Part shown: in pieces, positions 58,425 through 64,000 of the stretch
Layout of the letters: each line of letters begins with the position of its first letter
Numbering within the stretch: position 1 is the stretch's first letter
NCBI GenBank assembly: GCA_037355855.1
Contig: CM074759.1
Span: 6,758,001-6,822,000 of the forward strand
Origin: Pseudo-nitzschia pungens
Taxonomy: Eukaryota > Bacillariophyta > Bacillariophyceae > Bacillariales > Bacillariaceae
Length of the DNA stretch: 64,000 nt
Direction: 5' to 3'
Notes under the pieces: model-generated
Seen by the model: only the letters and a program-made list of their open reading frames with translations
The model's database searches: none
Told to the model about the DNA's origin: nothing
Made by a program: the position numbers and the translations under genes

Positions 58425-58685
58425 GTCACTTTGACACCCGGGGTCACTTTGACACCCAAAAGTATCAGCAAGTGTCAAGTGTCACTTTGACACCGGGTGT
58501 CACTTTGATACCGGGTGTCACTTTGACACTCTACGTATTTTTCTACTTCTCTTCTGAGTGTCAAAGTGACACCCGGTGTCAAAATGACACCCAGTGTCAC
58601 TTTGACCCCCAAAAGTATCAGCTGAGTGTCAAGTGTCAAAGTGACACCGGGTGTCACTTTGACCCCAGGTGTCACTTTGACACTG
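58425..58685. repeat. GTGTCACTTTGACACC palindromic repeat field
   Basis: At least ten copies of GGTGTCACTTTGACACC or its complement GGTGTCAAAGTGACACC. Each unit is itself close to a palindrome (GTGTCA...TGACAC). The AAAAGTATCAGC(A/T) word is also repeated (near 58458 and 58611). The field can form several hairpins. Confidence 0.8.
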
Positions 58686-59635
58686 ATTCGGTGTGGGGAG
58701 GACCGGGAATTTTTGAAATTTATCAAAAAACAAAAATCAACCATGTTCCAGGAATATGTATCTGTTACAAAGAGGAGTACTACTAGTACTACTAGTAGTA
58801 GCACTACTCTAGAGTAGTAGTAGTAGGCTGCTCTCCTTCTAGTACTACTAGTACTAGTAGTCGGTGTAGGATTTGTACAAGATCTACATAAGATTTACCC
58901 AGCTCTTAGCAACCCAGTATTTAAGATGGGTGCTAGTAACAGAAAGATGGAACTCTGCGGTAGAGGAGAAAGGGGGATAACCTACTGTACTGTACACAAG
59001 ATACACAACAATTATTCAGATTTGGTTGCATACTCGTATCATGAGTTTGTACGTGGGTCGGAAATCGTCCGATTTGCGCACACCCTCAGATTTTGTGTTT
59101 GCGCATACGTCACTTGTTTACGAGTTCGTCAAAAAAAAAATTTAAATATTGTTGAGAAAGGAACTATGTCAGGTAAGATTACGGGTTGAGGATAAGGTTA
59201 CTTCGTCAGTATCTTAAACAAATACGAAGTACAAGTTTGGCGATTACGGGTACAATGGAAAAATAGTACTACTTGATCGTTGTTCGTCCGTCAAGCTATC
59301 GAATCTTCCAGTCCCGCTTTCAATCTTCATCATGCGGTGCCTAGTTACGGTAAGGTTACAAGTATTCTTACGAGATTTTCATGTGGCGAGTCGGGTTTTC
59401 CAGGTGAAGCCTGCGCAAACGTCAAACGGCTAGCAAGTCCTCCAGGCAACCGTGCGGCACACATGCCGGTAAAGAATTTTCAAAATTCGATTTTTTTCAG
59501 AAATCCATCACGTGGCTTTCATATTGTCATAAAAAAAAACGAAAATAAGAAGGAACAACACCAGAGTTACTCAGCACATCCCTCTGATACTCGAATTCCA
59601 AAAGTGATCGACCGAGTGCGAAAAAACCTCCAAAC
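58686..59635. other. Spacer with second 58-bp block and ACTAGTAGT palindromes
   Basis: The block of 57958-58016 recurs at 58694-58749. Between 58776 and 58862 there is a dense run of ACTACTAGTAGTACT palindromes. Later there are ACGGTAAGGTTACAAG-type words near 59165-59200 and 59344-59360. No gene is seen up to the start at 59636. Confidence 0.5.
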
Positions 59636-60451
59636 ATGACACTAAATTGCAATACATTCACCAAAATTTGTACAATTGTCACAAGAGTGGCAGCTATTGC
59701 GTACGCCACTTTGGCATTCTTCACCTTTCTCGAAGCCCGGGATTTGGCCCGATCGGATGGTTACCAGTATGATGCAGAGGCTGGGATTGTCTACGTGCCG
59801 TTATTGCTTTGCGCCCCTCCAAGCGTTGAAAATGACGGTTCTTCTCTCGTCATTTCTTCGGATAGCAACTGCCGCGATATGGACTACCTCGTCAGTGCAC
59901 CATTCGTCTGCTCCGCATGCTCGGCCATTGCATGTATCTTTTTCGTTCTCATGGATGTTTTGGCACGATTCGAAAAGGGTCCTTTCAGCATGTCAGCGGT
60001 TGCAGGAATGGGTCTTTACCTGGTAGTCATTTTGATCCAATCCGGCATCAGTACAGGCGCACTGGTAGAACAAAATATTTATTGGGTCAACTACATGCAA
60101 GAGTATCTCGACAAGGAAAAATTCGACGGAAATGCCAAATCTTATGCGAATACACAAATCCTATTGGCTTCAACAGGATTTGCCTTTGCAACTGCATTTT
60201 TGATTTTTGTCGATGCTATTTTTTATCGGTGCAACGAAAAGAGACAAAAAGCTATTGAAGATCGAAGAATTGTAGACTTTGTTCGGGCATCGCAGGAAAA
60301 GATGGAGAACTCCGATCCAGAGACCGCCTATGATATCAACAAGTCGAATACTGTTGATACAATTATCGATGGAATTGAAGAAGGAAACGCCGTTGTAGGT
60401 GCCGACGCTAGCGAAAAGTCAAGGCCTGCCTGGGCCTCGCCCTACAAATAA
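59636..60451 (+). CDS. Four-span membrane protein, unrecognised
   Basis: A 271-residue protein starting MTLNCNTFTKICTIV; the upstream frame carries stop codons. Four hydrophobic spans lie at about 11-32, 88-110, 119-143 and 174-196. The first loop (33-87) carries four Cys with the second span's start and could be extracytoplasmic. The C-terminal tail (about 75 residues) is charged and cytosolic by the usual rules. The topology is that of tetraspan proteins (MARVEL or claudin type), but I see no family signature such as CCG. Function unknown. The frame is clean. Confidence 0.7.
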   Translation: MTLNCNTFTKICTIVTRVAAIAYATLAFFTFLEARDLARSDGYQYDAEAGIVYVPLLLCAPPSVENDGSSLVISSDSNCRDMDYLVSAPFVCSACSAIACIFFVLMDVLARFEKGPFSMSAVAGMGLYLVVILIQSGISTGALVEQNIYWVNYMQEYLDKEKFDGNAKSYANTQILLASTGFAFATAFLIFVDAIFYRCNEKRQKAIEDRRIVDFVRASQEKMENSDPETAYDINKSNTVDTIIDGIEEGNAVVGADASEKSRPAWASPYK

Positions 60452-60925
60452 ACAACAAATGCTTTGCTCAACAGCACTAGCAAGAAAGCTGTAATACTAA
60501 TGTACATTAATCAAAGATGAGTTTGCAAACACTTTCTCAAGCTCAAGATTTAATTTAGAGTACTAGGCGGTGACTCGTGAATCGGATGTTCAAAACAGTG
60601 CACATTGTAGACGATCAGAGTGCACAGCGAGGTGGCGTAGAAAAACTGGATATCGCGTTCAGGCGGAACGTTTTGTGTGGAATAGCTCAAGTTTGTCTCA
60701 AATAGTTTGAGTTGACGATCATTCGAATCGATCTTTGTTCACTGAAGAAGACTTTCTTCATGTAATCACTGACGTGAGATTTGTCATACCATCCGAAAAT
60801 CCGAAAACATTTTCTTGAGAGTGGCAGCGAAACTGGTTTGCTTTGCTGGAGGTGAACCATTCTTGACAGCAAGTCCGAGCGGAATGTCAAACAAGTGCAT
60901 GCCGGTGAATCAATTTGTGTCTCGT
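60452..60925. other. Convergent spacer
   Basis: This spacer holds the 3' ends of the two flanking membrane-protein genes. I see nothing that reads as a gene on either strand. Confidence 0.45.
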
Positions 60926-61576
60926 TCAAAACCCGTAAGTCGCACCGTTTACTTGCTCCTTGGTCCGCCACGAACCAAAGAACCCCCATCCAATGTTTAG
61001 CAGACAAATGGCTAACTCGAAGATTGCCGAAGATTCTGTAGGACCCTGATAGGATTCTCCTAGAATGGATTCCAAAGGGGGTTCGAATCCGACTACATAT
61101 CGCAAGAACAGCGTAGATGCTAGTGTCAAAGCTGCAGCGATAGCCGGTATACGCGGATTGCAAGGCAGCAACTCTTGTTGGGTAGCCCATGCCGCTATTG
61201 ACGAAGCAGCAAAGAAGCTTCCCAGAAAAAGGCCATCTTGGGCAACGAAAAATCCGACTAGGTACATATATCCATAGAGATGACTGATAACCTCATCGTT
61301 GTAGAAAAAGTTTCCCTGGTTTGGTTTGTTGTCGCGGTCGGTGGAAAGCATGGCGAAGGCTATGTTACTGCTGCTGGTGTCATCTTCGGTCTTCGTTCCT
61401 TGGAGAGCAATATTGCATGCTGGCACAGGTTCTGGTCTTAACAATGATGACACTAGAATCGATCGCGACTGCCTCTCTGCAGAATTCCTCGAACCGACAA
61501 AAGCTTCAATACGAAGAGGAAAATATGCAATCCCCAAAGCCAGCTGGAAAATAACGTTAATGAATCTGCTTCTCAT
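60926..61576 (-). CDS. Secretory or plastid membrane protein, unrecognised
   Basis: A 216-residue protein, MRSRFINVIFQLALGIAYF. Residues 7-25 form a signal peptide ending IEA with Phe next (A|F at 25-26), which may be a plastid presequence of the diatom type, though it lacks the full ASAFAP form. Three hydrophobic spans lie at about 100-130, 142-163 and 184-202. Residues 26-95 are Ser/Arg/Asp-rich and probably partly transit peptide. No known domain. Single clean frame; start chosen as first ATG. Confidence 0.6.
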   Translation of the reverse strand: MRSRFINVIFQLALGIAYFPLRIEAFVGSRNSAERQSRSILVSSLLRPEPVPACNIALQGTKTEDDTSSSNIAFAMLSTDRDNKPNQGNFFYNDEVISHLYGYMYLVGFFVAQDGLFLGSFFAASSIAAWATQQELLPCNPRIPAIAAALTLASTLFLRYVVGFEPPLESILGESYQGPTESSAIFELAICLLNIGWGFFGSWRTKEQVNGATYGF

Positions 61577-62312
61577 GATAAGTCTTTCCTCCTTTTTCGA
61601 GTTTTCTTTGATATTTTGAATCTACTTCGTATTTGGCTTAATCTTGTTGATCTTCGAGCGTGCGAGTGGGAGGAGGCGATGTTGTGGCATGCTCTTTCTT
61701 GACAAATTCACTGCTGTTTTCGAAGGTTCAAGGATACCGGGAATCTTCCGAAGTACGTAGTAGGTTACAAGGTAAGTTACGGGATCACGGTAAGATTATG
61801 CATAGTTTTTGTTTTGGGATGAGGAACTTGGCTTATGTGAAGTGGCTACCGTATTCTCTCGAAACAGAACTTAAAATCCATCGTCCGCAGTATTTTTCGT
61901 TTGCATTCTAACGCGTAGTCTGTCCGTCGAAATCGAAAATGACACTCTCGTCTCTAGTCTCTACTAGTCATTCATCAATCATTCAAAAATTGAGATGCAG
62001 TTTGATTTTGTGCTTTAACGGTTCGTTACCAGGTATCGTTCTGGATACCGTAGAGTACGGTATGTAGTAACTTACGGTAACTTACGGTATGTACGATATG
62101 TCACATTTGACAGCGAAATACGATGTTCCTCCCTTCGGTTTCGGTGCTTGATTTTTGAATGGACTAAGGTTATGCCTCACTCTGGCAGGCATCATATGGC
62201 ATCACTGGCATAACCAACAGCTCAACGTACCGTAGACATCTGATCAGCAAGATACACTTTATTTTGACACAACTTGTGCGTAGTGTCTACACGATAGCAG
62301 CAACCTTTCAAA
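61577..62312. other. Divergent spacer upstream of RRM gene
   Basis: No gene seen. It holds ACGTAGTAGGTTACAAGGTA and TTACGGTAACTTACGG words (61755-61800, 62055-62100) like those in other spacers. Confidence 0.5.
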
Positions 62313-63680
62313 ATGGCAAAGCGCAACTCTTTCGACAACAATCGTGGAGGAGGCGGAGGCAGAGGCAGCAAACGCCGCAAGAGCAATGACGGCCGTCCCA
62401 TCGATCGCAACAGCAACAACGGAAGCGGCGATGGATGTAGTGTGTTCGTGGGAAACTTGAAGTACGAAACGAAATGGCAAGCCCTAAAGGACCACATGCG
62501 CCGTGCGGGAAACGTGGATGCGGCCAATATCTTGGAAGCACCAAGCGGGCGCAGCAAAGGTTGTGCGATTGTGAAGTACCAGCATCCCAGAGAAGCCCAG
62601 CGTGCCATCGAGGAATTGAATGAAAGCGAACTCGAGGGAAGAACTATTTTCGTGCAACCCGACAACGGGAATCCTCGCGAACAACGGGATCGCGACCCGC
62701 CAAACAACAACTACAACAACGATCGCTACAACGATCGCTCCAGTGATCCACCGCGCAGTGAATTCGGCGTGTACGTTGGCAATCTGCCCTTTGAATGTTC
62801 ATGGCAGGCACTCAAAAGTTTTTTCAAATCATGCGGCACCATCGAGAGAGCGGAAGTAATGGAAGATCCGAAAACAGGTCGAAAAAAGGGATTTGGAGTG
62901 GTGTATTTTGCTACGGAACGGGCAATGAACAACGCAATCCAAAAATTTAACGGAAGAGACTTTCAGGGACGGGCTCTCGAGGTTCGAAAGGACAAGAAGT
63001 CATCAATCACGGAAAGCGACAACAACACATCTCACGACAACGATGGTTTCCGAATATTCGTCGGAAACCTAGACTTTGATTGTTCCTGGCAAGACCTGAA
63101 GGATCTCGCCCAACGACGCTGCGGAAAGGTAGAGCACGCGGACATTCCGAAGCGCGGTTGGGGCATTGTCACCTTCGCCTCGCATCGCGATGGAGCCAAC
63201 GCGATATCTCGCCTGGATGGATTCGTCTTCAAAGACCGCAAGTTGGAGGCTCGGTGGGATCGAGACAACAAAAGCAAACCAACATTGCAGTCCTCCAAAC
63301 AACTCTACGTCGGCAACCTGCCATTTGACTGCTCCTGGCAAGACCTCAAGGATGCCTTCAAGAAGTTCGGAACCGTATCCCACGCGGAAGTCTGCGAAAC
63401 GTCCAACGGAAGATCTACCGGATTTGGAATCGTTGCCTTTGCCAACTCGAACAGTGCGGAGCGGGCCATGAACTCCATGGACGGCGCAGAGTTCGAGGGT
63501 CGCAAGCTGTCCGTGCGCTGGGATCGACGTCCCGAAAAGTTGGAGGCCGAAAAGGGAGGCAATTCCCGACCTGCGAAACGGGAGCCAAAACCCCCAAAGA
63601 ACGACGCCAAGAAAACCGACCAAGAGGACACTGAAATGGAGGGCAACCCACTCGACAGAGCCCTGTCAAGTGCGAGGTGA
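62313..63680 (+). CDS. Four-RRM RNA-binding protein, GBP2/hnRNP-M-like
   Basis: Intact 455-residue protein, MAKRNSFDNNRGGGGG. The N-terminus has a Gly-rich segment and a basic KRRK cluster, probably a nuclear signal. RRMs are at about 43-116, 152-225, 247-315 and 330-404. RNP2 reads VFVGNL, VYVGNL, IFVGNL and LYVGNL; RNP1 reads KGCAIVKY, KGFGVVYF, RGWGIVTF and TGFGIVAF. Every RRM has W-Q-(A/D)-L-K in helix 1, the hallmark of the Gbp2/Hrb1 and hnRNP M type. The C-terminus is Lys/Pro-rich with an acidic patch. These proteins bind mRNA and act in splicing or export in the nucleus; the exact role is inference. Single exon. Confidence 0.85.
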   Translation: MAKRNSFDNNRGGGGGRGSKRRKSNDGRPIDRNSNNGSGDGCSVFVGNLKYETKWQALKDHMRRAGNVDAANILEAPSGRSKGCAIVKYQHPREAQRAIEELNESELEGRTIFVQPDNGNPREQRDRDPPNNNYNNDRYNDRSSDPPRSEFGVYVGNLPFECSWQALKSFFKSCGTIERAEVMEDPKTGRKKGFGVVYFATERAMNNAIQKFNGRDFQGRALEVRKDKKSSITESDNNTSHDNDGFRIFVGNLDFDCSWQDLKDLAQRRCGKVEHADIPKRGWGIVTFASHRDGANAISRLDGFVFKDRKLEARWDRDNKSKPTLQSSKQLYVGNLPFDCSWQDLKDAFKKFGTVSHAEVCETSNGRSTGFGIVAFANSNSAERAMNSMDGAEFEGRKLSVRWDRRPEKLEAEKGGNSRPAKREPKPPKNDAKKTDQEDTEMEGNPLDRALSSAR

Positions 63681-64000
63681 GGTGCCGGGACCGTTGGATG
63701 CAAGACTGTATCTTTCGTGTCCAGGGAGATCGGTAGTGAAAATAGATTTTTAAAAAATGCAATAACGACGACATATTGCTGCAAGATGCAGCAACATTAG
63801 ACAAGAAATTCCAGTCAAAGCCACACCGACTTTTAACAAGTAAGGTTAACAAGTAAGGTTTACCGAAGTACTTCGTATTAAAACCTACACTATGCCACGA
63901 ATCATACCGGAATAGTTAGAGAAACGGACTCTTCCACAAGGACTAAAGCAGTCGAGCTTTCTAGGCAACAAGAACTTTCTATCAGTACCCGACCTACAGC
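63681..64000. other. 3' flank of RRM gene to window end
   Basis: No gene seen. It contains TAAGGTTAACAAGTAAGGTT near 63841-63860, one more case of the recurring spacer word. Confidence 0.5.

Overview
The window looks like nuclear DNA of a microalga, most likely a diatom. Supporting signs are GT-AG introns in otherwise compact genes, a plastid-targeted protein whose presequence has the diatom-type ASA|FAP cleavage motif (48.1-48.8 kb), a fused TYW3-TYW2 wybutosine enzyme, long Asn/Gln runs, and large non-LTR retrotransposons. No species can be named from sequence alone.

Layout. 1.6-4.9 kb (+): an R3H-domain protein with many Asn/Gln runs, read in several frames. 5.7-7.5 kb (+): intact TYW3-TYW2/TRM5 fusion. 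8.0-9.3 kb (-): NOP53-type ribosome-biogenesis factor. 10.7-37.4 kb: one very large insertion bounded by a 15-17 bp target-site duplication. It contains two head-to-tail LINE copies (A and B). Copy A has lost its reverse-transcriptase domain. Copy B has a 6.3-kb terminal-inverted-repeat element, built mostly of tandem repeats, inserted inside its reverse transcriptase. 37.6-41.6 kb (-): tubulin-folding cofactor D (TBCD), two exons. 41.96-44.57 kb: a foldback element with long inverted arms and the same C/G-rich minisatellite found in the 6.3-kb element. 45.3-47.0 kb (+): beta-tubulin, two exons. 48.1-48.8 kb (-): plastid/lumen-type protein. 49.7-52.2 kb (+): proline dehydrogenase carrying an EF-hand pair. 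52.3-53.2 kb (-): alpha/beta hydrolase. 53.8-54.7 kb (+): small heat-shock protein. 55.0-57.2 kb (-): APC-superfamily amino-acid/polyamine transporter. 57.3-58.8 kb: fields of palindromic short repeats. 59.6-60.5 kb (+) and 60.9-61.6 kb (-): two unrecognised membrane proteins. 62.3-63.7 kb (+): four-RRM RNA-binding protein.

How the parts relate. Most host genes are unrelated housekeeping genes with short spacers. The exception is the divergent TBCD / beta-tubulin pair: a tubulin chaperone next to one of its clients, now separated by a mobile element. R3H, proline dehydrogenase, hydrolase, sHSP and transporter genes each need frame changes of one base to read through, while TYW3-TYW2, NOP53, TBCD, beta-tubulin, RRM and the LINE ORF1s are clean. 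Consensus indels or a block of recent pseudogenes could both explain this. The most unusual structure is the nested LINE / TIR element / foldback system and its shared minisatellite.
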